A DNA stretch of 64,000 bases from Viola odorata. Its lineage: Eukaryota; Streptophyta; Magnoliopsida; Malpighiales; Violaceae. Positions 10,174 to 22,743 of the stretch are shown here, one piece after another. The position numbers and the translations under genes were made by a program. Location of the stretch: NCBI GenBank assembly GCA_963691705.1, contig OY829540.1:43932158-43996157 (forward strand), in the 5' to 3' direction. Under the pieces are notes generated by a model that saw only the letters and a list, made by a program, of their open reading frames with translations, had not been told where the DNA came from and searched no databases. The first letter of the stretch is position 1; every line of letters begins with the position of its first letter.

Positions 10174-11940
10174 TCAATCTTGGCCTTGTCGACCTAGAAT
10201 GAGGGTTCGATCTACCATGAAGTGGTATTTCTCAAAATTAAGGACAAGATTGGTCTCTATGCAGCGCTCTAAACACTTCAATTTATCCATGCATTCTGGA
10301 AAGGAATTCCCATAGACGGTGAAGTCATCCATAAAGACCTCGATTCCATTTTCGACCAATTCGGAGAAAATGCTCACCATACAGCGTTGAAAGGTAGCGG
10401 GGGCATTACACAAGCCGAAGGGAATGCGTCTATAAGCAAAGGTGCCGAAAGGGCATGTAAATGTGGACTTCTCCTGGTCTTCGGGGGCAACTGGGATCTG
10501 ATAGAAACTGGAGTAACCGTCTAGACAGCAGTAGTGAGTTTTTCCCGCGAGACGTTCCACCATTTGATCAATGAAGGGCAGAGGGAAGTGATCTTTCCTA
10601 GTGGTAGCATTCAGTCGGCGGTAGTCAATGCACACTCGCCACCCATTCTGGATTCGGGTGGGAATGGATTCCCCATCTTGGCCTATGGTGATAGTTATGC
10701 CAGTTTTCTTGGGCACGACCTGTATAGGGCTGACCCATGGGCTATCGGAGATAGGATATATGACACCGACATCTAGCAACTTCAGAACTTCCTTCCTGAC
10801 GACCTCCATCATAGGTGGATTCAGCCTACGCTGGGGCTGTCGGATAGTCTTACTAGCATCTTCCAAGTGGATACGATGGGTGCATAGAGCTGGTGACAAG
10901 CCCTTGATGTCCACAATGGTCCAGCCTATGGCTTGTCTGAATTCCTTAAGCAAAGAAATTAGCTCTGAATCTTCAGGATTGTTGAGCTGGTTGGAGATAA
11001 TGACAGGCAAGGAGTCGTCGAGGCCTAGATAGGCATACTTCAGATGAGAGGGCAGTGGCTTCAGATTGAGGGCTGGAGCCTGATCAATAGATGGAAACAA
11101 CGTAACATGATCTGAATGGTTAGGAGATATCATTGGAGGTTCATATTGGACTATAACGCATTCTTCTAGGGTAGCAACGACAGAATGGAGCTCAGGTGGT
11201 GTGGAAAGTGTCGAGGCCACGACATCTAGAAGAGCTGGCGTTAGACTCCTATCAAGGGCAAACTTTAAAGGATCAGTAGGGTGAAATTCAGCAAGTTCAT
11301 CAATAGAAGGATCAATAACATCAATATAATTAACACTAGAGAATTCAAAGGGGTATCGCATGGCTTCTAGCATATTGAATCTGATAATCTCTCTATCGAA
11401 CTCTAGAGAGATGGTCACATCATGAACATCTATCTTTGCTCGGGCAGTGGCCAGAAATGGACGACCTAGAAGGACATCAATAGACTTGGTGAAGTCTTCA
11501 TTCTCCATTGCTATGACATAGAAATCGACTGGGAACAAGAATTCGCCAACTTGGACTAAAACATCTTTGATTATACCTTCAGGATAGATGATAGAACGAT
11601 CAGCAAGTTGAATGGCGAGGTCTGTAGGCATGAGAGGTTCGAGGCCTAGACAGTTATAGATGATCAAGGGCATGACGTTGATTCCTGCCCCTAGATCGCA
11701 CATGGCTTTCCCGATGTCGACTGTACCAATCCAGCAAGGGATGATGAACATTCCTTGGTCCTTGCACTTTGGAGGGATCCTCCGCTGGATGTGGGCAGAA
11801 GCGTTAGGTCCTATACTAATCTTGTTAACTTCGGCAAACTTGCTCTTGTTCGTGCATAGTTGTTTTAGGAATTTGGCGTAGCGAGGAACATTCTTCGCTG
11901 CTTGGAGAAGAGGAATGTTAATAATCACTTTACTGGACAT
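10174..11940 (-). pseudogene. A: aspartic protease and reverse transcriptase
   Basis: A 588-codon open stretch. The N-terminal part holds an Athila protease with the active-site motif DLGAGIN and the LLGRPFLA block. The reverse transcriptase follows, with WRVCIDYRRLN, HYCCLDGYSSFYQI, FGTFAYRRIPFGLCNAPATF and the catalytic box FMDDF (10321-10335). This RT form (FGTFAYRRMPFGLC) is diagnostic of Athila. The frame ends at 10174 where a deletion has removed about 15 residues present in D, throwing the tether out of frame. Gag and protease are probably one polyprotein in the ancestor, and the gap 11941-11988 contains a shift. Confidence 0.95.
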
Positions 11941-11988
11941 TTCAAAGATATCTCGGTCTTCATTTTCTTTTTTAGACTTAACTAGTCT

Positions 11989-13718
11989 TTAGGGAAATGG
12001 GGGCTCGAGAATCTTATGAATGTATTCCTGGGTGAATTCGGGTGGATTGGGGTCATTCCTTGGTGAACCTCTAGGAGAGCGAACTCTTTCTTCCGTGACC
12101 TCGACCAGTCTGGGTACTTTCGAAAGTTTTGCTCTAGGTTTTGCCTTGAGTTCAGACTCTGGAGAATTCGCAATATCATGGGCAGTATTTACAGGAGGTG
12201 TCAAGGTCGTTCCACTTCGTAGAGTCAATGCACAGACATTGTGCTTTGGATTTATTTCGGTCTGAGGTAGAAATCTCCCCTGACTTGTTAATTCTTTCAC
12301 TTGGCCCATCATGGTGGTCATTTGCTTCTTAAGTTCCTCGATTTCTTTCTGCTGCTCGGGATTCTTAGGTACCTCGGTATTCGGGGGTATGACAAAAGTC
12401 TGATCTTGGGTAGGTTGGCGTTGATACTGATTTTGATGATAAGTGGGTCGAGGTCTGTAATTCTGCATGTTGGGAGGTGGAGGGTGATTTCCATACTGAT
12501 TTTGTTGGTGCTGTTGATGGCTAGGCCCCGAAGGCTGAGGGTTTAGAACCCATCCTGGATTTTTCTGTTTCCAGCCCTGATTGTAGTTTTGACCATAAGG
12601 AGTCGGGACATACTGACCAACAGCATTAACTTGGATTTCGTCCAGAATGTGGGGACATGCATCAGTGGGGTGGTCCACAAAATTACAGATTTGGCAGGCC
12701 TTGACAGGCGCGGATTGCCCTGACATAAAATTCTGAAACATCCCTGTAAGGGAGGATAGCTAATTCTTAAGGCCGCCACTTGGACATCTTCGTCTTGATT
12801 GTTGGCAGGGTCAGACGAAGCATTCTTGGCCATGAGTTCTATTGTTGCCTTAGCGGCTGATGGGGTAAGAGCAGTTAGAGATCCGCCGGCAGCAGCGTTG
12901 ACTAAGGCCTTATCGTGGGCTTTGAGGCCTTCACAAAAATATTGAACAAGGGCATGCTCTGTAAGGTTATGGGAGGGACAACTAGATTGCATCTTTTGGA
13001 ACCTCTTATAATACTGGGCTAGAGTCTCCTCATTTTTCTGGACTATGGAGACAAGTTGTTTACGCGTGGTGTTGGAAATAGAAGTCGGATAATACTTCTC
13101 GGTGAAGATCTTAGACATGTCCGCCCAAGAATGAATGGATCTTGGTGGGAGGTCATAGTACCAGTCGAGGGCATCATCTTTGAGAGACCACTGGAAGGCG
13201 CACAACTTGGCTTGTTCGATGCCGACGTTGGCAGGTTTCATGGCCTTGCAGATAGAGTGGAGTTGTTGAAGATGGCGGAGTGCATTTTCCTTGGCAACCC
13301 CTCGAAAGGTTGGAAGGTGATGCATAACGGCTGACTTCAAGGTCCAGTCATGAAGGACAGCGGGCCAGACAATGCAGCTACTTGACATGTCGGGGGTTGC
13401 ATGGAAGTTATCGATGGTTTGTTGTGCTGGAGGAGGTGGTGGTGGATCCTCGTGACGTTCATTGTTATCGTGGTCGTCCATTGCTGGGAAATCGAATTGG
13501 GCTACTATTGGATTTTCGAGACTACGATGGAGATAGGCTAGATCTAGGAAAAACTGACGGTCCTGGCCGGCCAGATTGGAAGGAGATCCGTCGAGGGTAG
13601 GATGGGGGATCACTCTACGCTGGGTAGATGTTCCTCTGGCTTGCCTTCGAAGCCCTCTTTCCGTTCTGGTCAATTCGAGGTCTAGAGGGAGTAGATCTAG
13701 AGCAGATCTCCTGGTCAT
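11989..13718 (-). pseudogene. A: gag
   Basis: Capsid/nucleocapsid polyprotein. It starts at the ATG at 13718 (MTRRSALDLLPLDLELTR), a start shared with D. The retrotransposon-gag domain follows (VAKENALRHL, CAFQWSLKDDALDWYYDLP, YYKRFQKMQSSCPSHNL). A frameshift near 12745 moves to the frame that carries the zinc knuckle CQICNFVDHPTDAC, a perfect CX2CX4HX4C, then a Pro/Gln/Asn-rich tail. The PBS lies just upstream (13751-13768), leaving a very short leader. Confidence 0.92.
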
Positions 13719-13750
13719 ATAAAAATAAAAACAAAGTTAGTACCGTTCAA

Positions 13751-13768
13751 TCCCCGGCAACGGCGCCA
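13751..13768 (-). promoter_or_regulatory. A: primer-binding site for tRNA-Asp
   Basis: Minus strand TGGCGCCGTTGCCGGGGA, five bases inside the 5' LTR, is complementary to the 3' end of plant tRNA-Asp (CCCCGGCAACGGCGCCA). This is the usual Athila primer. Confidence 0.93.
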
Positions 13769-13773
13769 AAATT

Positions 13774-15377
13774 TGATCGTCACTCAAATGTATTAAATAT
13801 TTTCCTGATGCCTAAATGCACAAATAAATATGTACAGGGCAAGACAGGGTCGAACCACAGAGATTGAAGGAATAAAACGTTAATAAAGATGTATGACAAG
13901 GGACAAATGCAACAAAATACGGTCAAGAAACACCGAGGGAAGTTTTTGTCGATTAATGAATTAATCGACGCAAATATGGGAGCTAACAAAACAGATAAGT
14001 AAATAAATGTAAATCGTAATCATAAAAGTAACAGGCATTGGAGGGCTCGAAAGTGAAACAACAATCAAGGGCAAGATAACAGAAGAGACTCGTGGGCACG
14101 AAAAGTAGTAAGAGAGATATAAATCAAAGGGAAAGAGATCTTAGCAAAAGGTGTTCTCGGGTTGCGTTCTAGGTCAGTTAATCATGGGCACGAAAATATT
14201 CCAAACTCAAGCATAAACTTGCTATAGGAGTCATGTTTCCACGTAGACTCCCTACTCACCTTCGTAGGTAGAAGCCACCCCCCGTTTCCACATATAGGGT
14301 GGCCTTGACGTTTCGTCGTCCTCCGAGGCACGAATGCGGGGAGGCACTACACAAAACACTCATTAAGTGGAGGCGAGACAGATGTAGGGCGCGACATCTC
14401 AATTTGTCAAGCTCGCATCACATAACCTAAACAATCAAATATCCCTAGCCGAAACACCTCTCGCGATGTCTACACTAGGTGTCTACTTTATCTCAAGGAT
14501 TCGCGTCAGTTATAACCAAGAGAATGACAATACTCATGCAGAAATATTGACAGTTGATCAAGCCCTCAACAGTTCTAAATAAGCAAGGATTAAAATGATA
14601 AATGATTGAATATGACAAGAGAATATATTAAGCACATTTTAGGCCTCCTAACTAACCCTTGCAACCCTCGCAACACCCTTCACTAAGAAGGTGGTATTTA
14701 GCTACTCATAACAAGATACGAACAGTGGATAATAAATATCATGTAAGAAAGAGTAAAGAAAAGGATTAGAAGAAACCGGTAAATGATTTAATAAATCAAA
14801 GGAGATTGGCTTCTCCCCTTTACAAAACTGGCGGCTGCTCCAAGATTCAAGAGAATAATATCCCTAGAAATTAGGGTAAAAGAAAGAGTGATGTTTTTAG
14901 TGTCTTAGGTCAGCCTTCTTACAAAAACCCTAAAGCTAAGCTTATATAGGCTAAAACTAGCTAGGGGATAAAAATATAGCTAAGGGAGAGAGGGTGTCAG
15001 CGCTTGGGAGGATGCTAGCACATTGGGGGACCGCGTCCTTAGCAGAGGATATTCTGGAATCTTCTGGAAGCGTCTGACACCTTCTAGAAGCGCTTGGGAT
15101 TCCTTCCTTTGGCTCTTGATCTCTGATCTGACGCAGGGAAGTCAAGGGCATGAGACTGCTCACTGGTCCCGTTAGCGTCGCGGGCTCGATGACCTCTATG
15201 CTTCTAGACCTCGATCTTCAAAACTTCAGAAATCCTTCCAAATATTCTCATTTTCGCTCTTTTCTCCCTTTAGGCACTAATCTGCAAAAAGATGGGAAAA
15301 AGGGTAAATCAAAAGTATCTTGCCCTCAAAAATGCCAGAAATAAGATAGAAAAACCTACAATAAAGACATGCTATCA
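13774..15377 (-). repeat. A: 5' LTR
   Basis: 1604 bp, paired with 2308-3911. On the minus strand it runs from TGATAGCATG (ends at 15377) to GACGATCA (13774). It carries the element's promoter. Confidence 0.95.
14942..14949 (-). promoter_or_regulatory. A: LTR TATA box
   Basis: Minus strand CTATATAAGC, in a context also found in the 3' LTR and in the LTR of I (near 60725). Transcription would start about 30 bases further on, near 14915. In D the same site has decayed (near 52496). Confidence 0.6.
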
Positions 15378-17332
15378 GGCCCCTTGGGCTTGTTCACGCG
15401 GGAAGGAAAGAAAGGTGATGGGCTTGACCCATCACCATAAAAATCTGATTTTCTTAGGCCAGGAATAGTTATTTATTTTATTTTTCAAGCTGGGCCCAAC
15501 CCATTTTCATTATTTCCGAGATCTTGGATCGCGTTTTTCGTAAAAATACTCGGGCATTCCATTATGACTATTTTTTATACTGTCGCTTTAAAATTTTGTA
15601 CCTATCAACTGTTTAAATTTCCGCAATTTATTCTCCGCAACCTATCAACTATTTAAATTTTCCACAATTTACTTTCCTCAATTTAATCAATCATTTAATT
15701 TACCGCCTATATGGTCGGTCGTATTTTTAATTTTCACAAATATCAACTACTTTAAATTCTCGCAAATATCAACTACTTTAAATTCCCGTAAATATCAACT
15801 ACTTTAAATTTCCGCAAATATCAACTACTTTAAATTTTTCTGCAAAGATCAACTGTTTAATTTTTCTGCAAATCATTAATTGCTTTAAATGTTTATGCAA
15901 ATATCAACTGTTTAATTTTTCTGCAAATTATCAACTGTTTAATTTTTCTGCAAATCATCAACTGTTAAATTTTCCTACAAATCATCAAATCTTTAATTTT
16001 TTGCAATTATCATCATTTAAATTTTCGTATGCATCAAATCATCATTAAAATTTCTCACACTTATCAACTGTCACCATTTAAATTTCTCGCACTCGTCAAA
16101 TCATCATTTAAATTTTCATATGCATCAAATTATCATTTAAATTTCGAGCACTTATCAACTGTCATCATTTAAATTTCTCGCACTCGTCAAATCATCATTT
16201 AAATTTTCGTATGCATCAAATCATCATTTAAATTTCTCGCACTTATCAACTGTCATCATTTAAATTTCTCGCACTCGTCAAATCATCATTTAAATTTTCA
16301 TATGCATCGAATCATCATTTAAATTTTCCTGCACTTATCAAATCGTCGTTTTTATCTTCGTACTCGTCAAAATCATTGTTTACTTTTTCGATAAATATCA
16401 ACTGTTTATTTAAATTCTCACATTCATAAACTACTTATTTATTTTTCGAGCTATCACTAACATTCTCATTTTGTAGGTTTAAAATTTAAGTTTCGCTCGA
16501 AAGTACACCTTTCTTTCCCTTTTATTTATTCAAAACTTTCCGTAAATATTAATCGAATGCATGATATATAGAATTGTTAGAATTAAAATCAACCCACATG
16601 AACAACTTGTTTAATTAACTCGCTTTAAATGCCATGCTCATTTGATTTTAAATTCCGCTTATATTGACTTCATGTATTTGGTGGCTTCGATCCCACATCG
16701 GTTTATTATTTTAAAATATCTCTCATTTAAATTTGTACTCTATTAGCAATCCATGATAGAATCACTTAGTAATTAATTTAATCATGTATGGCCCGATGAT
16801 GAAAAAGAGGGCGCTCATTCGGTCTAACGAAAAATTCAGTCCCATCAGGCTACGGTCAGGAATAATTGATCGGTCTTGAAAATAGTAACCCCGTCCGAAA
16901 AGATTTTTAAAACGGTAACCCCGTCCAACGATTAATTATTCCTGAACGGTCCCGATCATGGAAAAGACTAAAGTGACGATTCCTCTTAGGACCCCCTTTT
17001 AAAATGCATTTTTATCAAACATTTTTTAAACACCTCTCTCATCAATCGGTAACCATTTTCGGATGTGACTCGGGTGCCTAACACCTTCCCGAGTCCATAA
17101 TACGACCCCGAACCTTTATTCTTGGGTTTAGACCCTTTTTTTGTGCCATTAGTTTTTGTTTTTATTTTTTATTCTATTCTTATGCCATGACGATTAGGTT
17201 CCCTAAGCCTAGAGAAAAATATTAGGGTGGCGACTTCATTGCATGTTGCGAGGCATCATTTTACGCCGAGCATCGTAAGGTCTCAGATTCGTCGTACATT
17301 CGCGAATTCTTTATTATTTTCGGGGCGCGACA
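15378..17332 (+). repeat. B: 5' LTR, second part (R/U5)
   Basis: Continues B's 5' LTR after A, collinear with about 29690-31458. It starts with the right copy of GGCCC and ends GGGGCGCGACA at 17332. The middle (15590-16440) is AT-rich and internally repetitive. The end has the phrase AGGGTGGCGACTTC, which partly mirrors the PBS that follows. Confidence 0.9.
15990..16330 (+). repeat. B: 91-bp tandem subrepeats in the LTR
   Basis: The block ATCATTTAAATTTCTCGCAC...ATCAACTGTC recurs with a 91-bp period (anchors at 16070, 16161 and 16252). The 3' LTR keeps the same period (30258, 30349, 30440). Just upstream (15737-15960) shorter 26-28 bp repeats of AAATATCAACTACTTTAAAT occur. Confidence 0.85.
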
Positions 17333-17335
17333 ATT

Positions 17336-17353
17336 TGGCGACTTCACTGGGGA
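17336..17353 (+). promoter_or_regulatory. B: primer-binding site
   Basis: TGGCGACTTCACTGGGGA, three bases after the LTR. This form is typical of Tat/Ogre elements, where it is assigned to tRNA-Arg. The tRNA identity here is from family knowledge, not checked. Confidence 0.75.
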
Positions 17354-18122
17354 ACTTTAGGGTCGGAGCAGGTTTTATTTTTTTTGAGGTGTTTATTTGT
17401 TTATTTACCCGCTTTGATGAATTGCTGATTTGTTTATTTTATTCGCTTTGATATCAATTGTCATATGCATTTCATAGTGCCCTACACCCCGGGGACAATT
17501 ACCAAATTAAGAGGGTAGTAGTGATGCCCTAGGACACATGTCCTGGGTAGTGTTCACCAATCCCAACTCGGATGAACCCCTAAAGATAGTCGTAAGGTTG
17601 CCTGATTCCGCAAGGAATCGGTTGACATTGGACGACACTTTAGGGACCATTTCATGGTATCATCCGGGAACCGTTCAAACCAGTTAGAAAAGTCAGAATC
17701 AGAGCCCCAACACATGCATCATGATCATATCTGCTTTGTCGTGGCTCTATTTATCTTGTCGCCATGATTTCTATTTTTCGCAATTTTTCTTTTATAAATT
17801 TCTTGCACGCACAGGTTATTTTGGCACTTAAAATTTCTGTCCCACATGTCCTATTTTTCTCATTCGAAATGTCGGCACCTACACTTCTTTTATGCGTTGT
17901 CTTTTCGTCCCCCCCCCCCCCCCCCCCAAAAGTATCAATTGAAAAAGTGGCTGAAAGATTGAATAAGCAGCGTGGAGGCCTCGGAGTTGCACATCTCATG
18001 CATGTTTATCGGTTATGTTTATTTCTCATTTTTTCCCTCTTTTCCCTTTCAGGTTAACAATAGCTCCTCGCAAGCGAATTACTCAGCCAAGGCCCCCCAT
18101 AACTAGACTTCAAGCGCAAAAA
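17354..18122 (+). other. B: leader before gag
   Basis: Non-coding leader of about 770 bp, with a run of 17 C at 17911-17927. A possible 3' splice site (TTTCCCTTTCAG) ends at about 18052. Confidence 0.6.
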
Positions 18123-19814
18123 ATGGCCGAACAAACCAAGACAGAAGAGGCATTGGCTGCTAGAATAGCAGAGTTAGAAGAGCAAGTAAGGGTTACTGTA
18201 GAAAGAGCTGCTCGAGCCCAAAAAGAGCGAGATGAAGTAACCACTGAATTCCCACCCGGTTTTGATCCTAACCTAATGACCGGACCTCCCTCATCCGCCA
18301 TCACTGAGCCTTCCAGACCCCAATCGTTCTCTGTTCCTGGGGGTCAATGGAAATGGGCAAGTCCTTTCACTGTACCCATCACCGCAAACCCGGTAGTTAA
18401 CGCGGGGGGAGAAACTACTATAGCTTTACAACATTCCTTTGTCAACCTTACTTTGGACCCAAGCCAAAACCTGATTCATCAAGAATCCCAAGGCTTTCGC
18501 CCACCTTAGAGTCACTCTACCCAAATCGTGGTCCCCAACCCTACAAGAATTTGGCCACCTTTTGTCAATCCGATGCAACCACTGCCACCCATTGGTCCAA
18601 GTGCTGTCATCATAGAGAGACCGAGTATGGATAGATTGAACCTGCTAGAGGAAAGGCTCAGAGCTATCGAAGGAACAGACCCCTTTGACCCTACAGGTCC
18701 CGCCGATATGTGCATGGTCCCAGGGATCGTAATGCCTTCAAAATATAAAATTCTGGATTTCGAGAAGTACACTGGGATTGAGTGCCCAAAAACTCACCTC
18801 AAGGCCTATTGTAACAAAATGGCCGATATGATACACAATGAGCCTTTGTTGATCCATCTATTTGGGGAGAGCTTGACCAAGAACGCATTGACTTGGTATA
18901 TGAGTCTGGATAGGATCAAAATCAGGAATTAGAGAGATTTGTATGACGCCTTCTTCAAACAATACAAGTTCAACATGGAGGTAGCACCAGACCGTTCTGA
19001 TCTCCAGAATCTTGAGAAAAAAATAGAAGAATCGGTGAAAACTTATGCTCAGAGGTGGAGAGAACTTGCTTCCAGGATGTCTCCTCCTTTAAATGACAAA
19101 GAGCTCTTGTCAATTTTTGTGGACACCTTCAAAACTCTTTACTACACCTATCTTATCTCCAATCCATCAAGTAGCTTTTCCGACATGGTTCGGGTGGCTA
19201 AAAGAGTTGAACAAGGGATCAAGTCAGGAAGGATCACTGTTTCCACACCAGAGGTAATACCTAAGAAAGAACCTATCATGAAGAAAGATGTCAACTTTGC
19301 CTCTCATCAGACTAGCTACAGGCCACCTTTCGCGCCACCTCCTCAATACCTTACACCATTCCCACCGCCGCCATATAACCCACCAAACAACCAAAGTAAC
19401 CCGAGTAACCATTGGAACCGAGAGCCACTATCACCTCTTCCCGCTCCTCTAGGAGAGATTTACAAACATCTTTTGGCGGCTGGGTAAATTGCGCCCACCC
19501 CAATGGCACCTCTGCAACCTCCTTACCCGAAGTGGTACGATCATAACGCTAGATGCGAGTACCATGCTGGAGCTCAGGGTCACACGATAGAAAATTGCTT
19601 CGCCCTAAGAGGAAAGGTTCACCACTTGATAAAGAATGGATGGATCTCTTTTGAAGGGTTAGCTAAAGGATCTAACGCCAACGCCAACCCTCCTCCTACC
19701 AACTTTCGAATAATCCTCTCTGGCGGCCCTTGCTGTAGGTATCAAGGGAAGTATGTTTCCCTTCTTTTGCTTTCTATTTTAGCTATTGTACGATCCTTAT
19801 GTAAGTCCTTTTAA
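18123..19814 (+). pseudogene. B: Tat-type gag, broken by stops
   Basis: Starts at MAEQTKTEEALAARIAELEE (18123), a coiled-coil N-terminus. The retrotransposon-gag domain spans about 18740-19240 (YTGIECPKTHLKAYCNKM, LTWYMSL, FFKQYKFNMEVAPDRSDLQN, YAQRWRELASRM). A Pro-rich linker follows, then the Tat-form zinc knuckle CEYHAGAQGHTIENC near 19556-19600. In-frame stops at 18507-18509 (TAG), 18930-18932 (TAG, where a Trp is usual) and 19485-19487 (TAA, where Gln is usual) break it; small shifts may also be present. After about 19740 the frame runs into non-gag sequence. No protease follows. Confidence 0.88.
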
Positions 19815-21210
19815 AGGGGCAACTTTTGATATCTTTAAAAGCTTTTGGTCCTTGTGATTATAAATAAAACTTTGCTTGATGGAAATCATACGTTTTTGAA
19901 CATTCCTTAGATCAAACATATTCATCAATTTTATTAATTCACGGTTAACTTGTGCACTAATTAGAAATTATATAAACATGCATGATCTTGTCTGTTAACT
20001 CTTATATCCATGACATGTTTAGATGTAAGCAATCACAAACATATCCCTGTGAGTATTTTAGGCCTTCACGCCTTGTTTCTTTCATGAGTGTAGATGCTAA
20101 ACTAGGTGCTAGTTAAATTTGCATAATATCCAGGGTACATGAACCATTAGACATGGGATAACAGTAAGATGACATTGGACTTTGCTTTTGCTCTTCTTCC
20201 ATATTTTTTATTTTTTAACCTTTTTGCCCTCAAACACACACTTTGTGCACCATGTACGACTCTATCAAACACTCAAAAGCCTTTTAGCCAAGTGAGTTAG
20301 TGCTCGACAGGGACCACTAAATTGGAGTTACACGTCAGCAAGGGAATGACAAGGGAGCCCTTAGGGGATCACTGACAAATCAACGTCAGAAGAAGGCCAA
20401 ATAAAACAAAACTTACAAAACTTTGCTCTCATCACAATCGAACCGTCGAGCATCGTTCATCACAATCAGTCGTCGAGCACAAAACTCATTAAAACCTTTC
20501 GCCAAAAAAAACACACAACACTTTCTTCTACAAATTCCTCTTCTTCTTTTTCTCCCTCGCAAAGTCCTTTCGATTATTAGCAGGCCCATGCATATGCATC
20601 TTTCACTCGGATTGACATTGCAAATCTAACTTTTGTGCTATGTTTAGTGCATTTTTAGGAGTGTAAACACATAGCCCTGTTTCTGAGCGTGAGCGCAAAC
20701 ACTAATACCCGGTAAGGGTTGCTTACGTCTACATGTCGTGGGAAAGTCTTGTTCTTGAGGTCGTTATTTCCTGAACAAGACGCAGACGTTATCTAGACTT
20801 GAATCAATCATGTTCATATAACAAAAATTGGACGAACATTACATCCAAAAAAAAATGCTTGAATTTATTTTCTTAAACAAAGAAATCATTTTCATTCCAA
20901 AACAAAAAACTTGGGGGCAAGCCATGGGTTAAATGTAGGAATATTTGATATTTCTCACATAGGTCGTTTGCTCTCTCTTTTTCTATTTGTTATTGCTTCG
21001 TGTTTTCTTCTCTCCTATTTACAGGATATAAATACACATTGAGGGAACTATGCCACAAAATGAGTCTTCGATGAAGAAGTCGTTGTAATACCCTCATCAC
21101 GGATTTTCATAAAAAATCCAATCAACATCGAATGGAGTACGTTACCACTCCCAAATCAAATTCGTGTGGCGGATCACGCTCCCTCATGTTCAAGTCCAAT
21201 TCAATCCATA
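19815..21210 (+). other. B: non-coding region after gag
   Basis: About 1.4 kb with no recognisable protein. The small open frame at 20423-20629 is not supported by anything. There is a purine stretch ACTTGGGGGCAAG near 20910 that resembles Tat polypurine tracts. In a complete Tat element pol would lie here, and the region looks instead like Tat 3' UTR joined directly to gag. Confidence 0.65.
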
Positions 21211-21780
21211 CGCACCAGCGTCCAGAGAGCGATAGCCTTACACGGTCGTGTAGTTACTTTCAGCACCAGTGTCCGGAGAGCGATAGCCTCGCACGGTCGT
21301 GTAGTTACTTTTAGCACCAGGGTTCGGAGAGCGATAGCCTCGCATGGTCGTGTAATTACATTTTCATCACTAGCGTCCGGAGAGCGATAGCCTCGCAAGG
21401 TCGTGTAGTTACATTTTCAGCACCAGTGTCCGGAGAGTGATAGCCTCGCACGGTCGTGTAGTTACATTTTCTGCACCAGCGTCTGGAGAGCGATAGCCTC
21501 GCACAGTCGTATAGTTACATTTTCCACGTCAACGTTCGGAGAGCGATAGCCTTGCACGAACATATATTAACATTTTCCACAACAACGTTCGGAGAGCGAT
21601 AGCCTCGCACGAACCTACATCAACATTTCCCACATCAACGTTCAGAGAGCAATAGACTTGCACGGATACACATTCACATTTTTCACGTCAACATCCGGAG
21701 AGCGATAGCCTCGCACGGACATGCAGTCTCAATTTTCATACCAATATCTCGCAAAGCGATAGCCTCGCCCAAACTAGAAT
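21211..21780 (+). repeat. B: 53-bp tandem repeat (minisatellite)
   Basis: Eleven units built on GGAGAGCGATAGCCTCGCAC. The anchor GCGATAGCC lies at 21229, 21280, 21331, 21384, 21437, 21490, 21543, 21596, 21649, 21702 and 21756, so the period is 51 bp for the first three units and 53-54 bp after that. The 5' units share CGGTCGTGTAGTTAC and the 3' units have diverged. Tat-lineage elements are known to carry such repeats in their 3' UTR. Confidence 0.95.
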
Positions 21781-21792
21781 TTACAGCTCACC

Positions 21793-22729
21793 TGATGCGA
21801 ACCCTAGTACGCATCGCACGCACGACGCACCTTCACGCGTGCCCTTGCCGCCCCTTGGCCCGATGACGAGCCAACACAGCAAGCGCCTGTCCAGCCAGCT
21901 TTCTTTATTCCTACATGACAAGATTCAGCGCGAGGCTACGCTGGAAGAGTCAGTACTACGCGTGCACACGCCGCGCCTAGTGACGCTGCTGGTCGCGCCC
22001 AGCGCGCACGCTAGCGCCAACGGCACGGACACCCGAGCCAAGTCAAACTTGGGAAATATTTGCCGAGCTCCAGCCGAGTTACATGATAGCTTCAAGGGTC
22101 TAGAAGAGGCTACAGAAGTTTCAAGTCAAACGCTCAACGCGTTTGTGAGATTGACCAAGCAGGTCAACGCATGCGTAAGTCCTAGCGCACCAAGGACTTC
22201 GACTTGAGGAAGGACGCGTATTGCGCAATTCTACCGTGAGTAGGATTGCTTTGGTCTACTAATACTCTTAGTACTAGTATTATAATTAATTTAATTAATT
22301 ATTTCAGCTTTTGTTCAAGTCGAATTCTTGTATAGATAGAAGTTCTAATTCTCGTAGGATTTGTATTTCTTTCGCCTATTTAAGGCAGCCGCTTGGCTTA
22401 ATAAAATCAGACTTTTTTTTGCCAAATTCCTGAGTTAAATTTAAGTCTCGCAGAACCTTGAATCCTTTGAGTCCGAACGCTCGAAGAACCACTCAAGTAA
22501 ATCGAAAGTTCACCCCATTGTTCTATTACCTAGGTTACTAACCAAATTGCTGGTTAGAGGGTTAGGAGTTCGATCAAGATCCTCATTCGCGTAGCTGGGT
22601 TGGCTAGGCATCATGACTTAGCAGGGTCAACGCACGTTTGGGTTCATTCAAAGTATTTCCACACGAAGCCCATTCTTGAACAATGATCGCAACAGGAGCA
22701 TCGATCTAAGCCTAGCAAGGATCGTATCA
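21793..22729 (+). repeat. C: 5' LTR
   Basis: 937 bp, TGATGC...GATCGTATCA. The end is set by the PBS that follows and by the matching layout in F and G (GCATCA then AGTGGTAGC). A TATA-like TATTTAA lies at 22377-22383, with AATAAAAT about 20 bp further on. An open frame at 21839-22207 is the counterpart of the pol tail encoded in the 3' LTR. Confidence 0.85.
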
Positions 22730-22730
22730 G

Positions 22731-22743
22731 TTGGTAGCGGAGC
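22731..22743 (+). promoter_or_regulatory. C: primer-binding site
   Basis: TTGGTAGCGGAGC directly after the LTR. It resembles the TGGTATCAGAGC initiator-Met PBS of many gypsy elements with several changes. F (TGGTAGCCGAGCC) and G (TGGTAGCGAAGC) share the variant form, so the true primer tRNA may be another one. Confidence 0.6.

Larger units (their letters stand above)
2308..15377 (-). mobile_element. Full-length Athila-type element A inserted in B's 5' LTR
   Basis: A is 13,070 bp, with two 1604-bp LTRs (TGATAG...CGATCA on the minus strand) and a perfect 5-bp duplication GGCCC at 2303-2307 and 15378-15382. Removing A plus one GGCCC rebuilds an LTR of B collinear with B's 3' copy. Reading leftward the order is 5' LTR, tRNA-Asp PBS, gag, protease-RT, RNase H, integrase, post-pol ORF, 3' UTR, PPT, 3' LTR. 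This is the standard Athila/Calypso order. All domains are present but the frames carry several stops and shifts, so the copy is not autonomous. The LTRs differ at several positions in their first 250 bp, so it is not a very recent insertion. Confidence 0.97.

Noticed and set aside
13751..13768. tRNA-Asp gene fragment
   Set aside because: Only 18 bases match, directly beside an LTR. It is the primer-binding site.
21211..21780. CRISPR-like array with regular spacing
   Set aside because: The whole 53-bp unit is repeated, with no unique spacers, and it lies inside a plant retrotransposon.
22600..22623. End of C's 5' LTR at GGCATCA (22613)
   Set aside because: It would give equal 821-bp LTRs, but no PBS follows, the LTR copies stay alike for 10 more bases, and the GTATCA/PBS at 22729 matches the layout in F and G.
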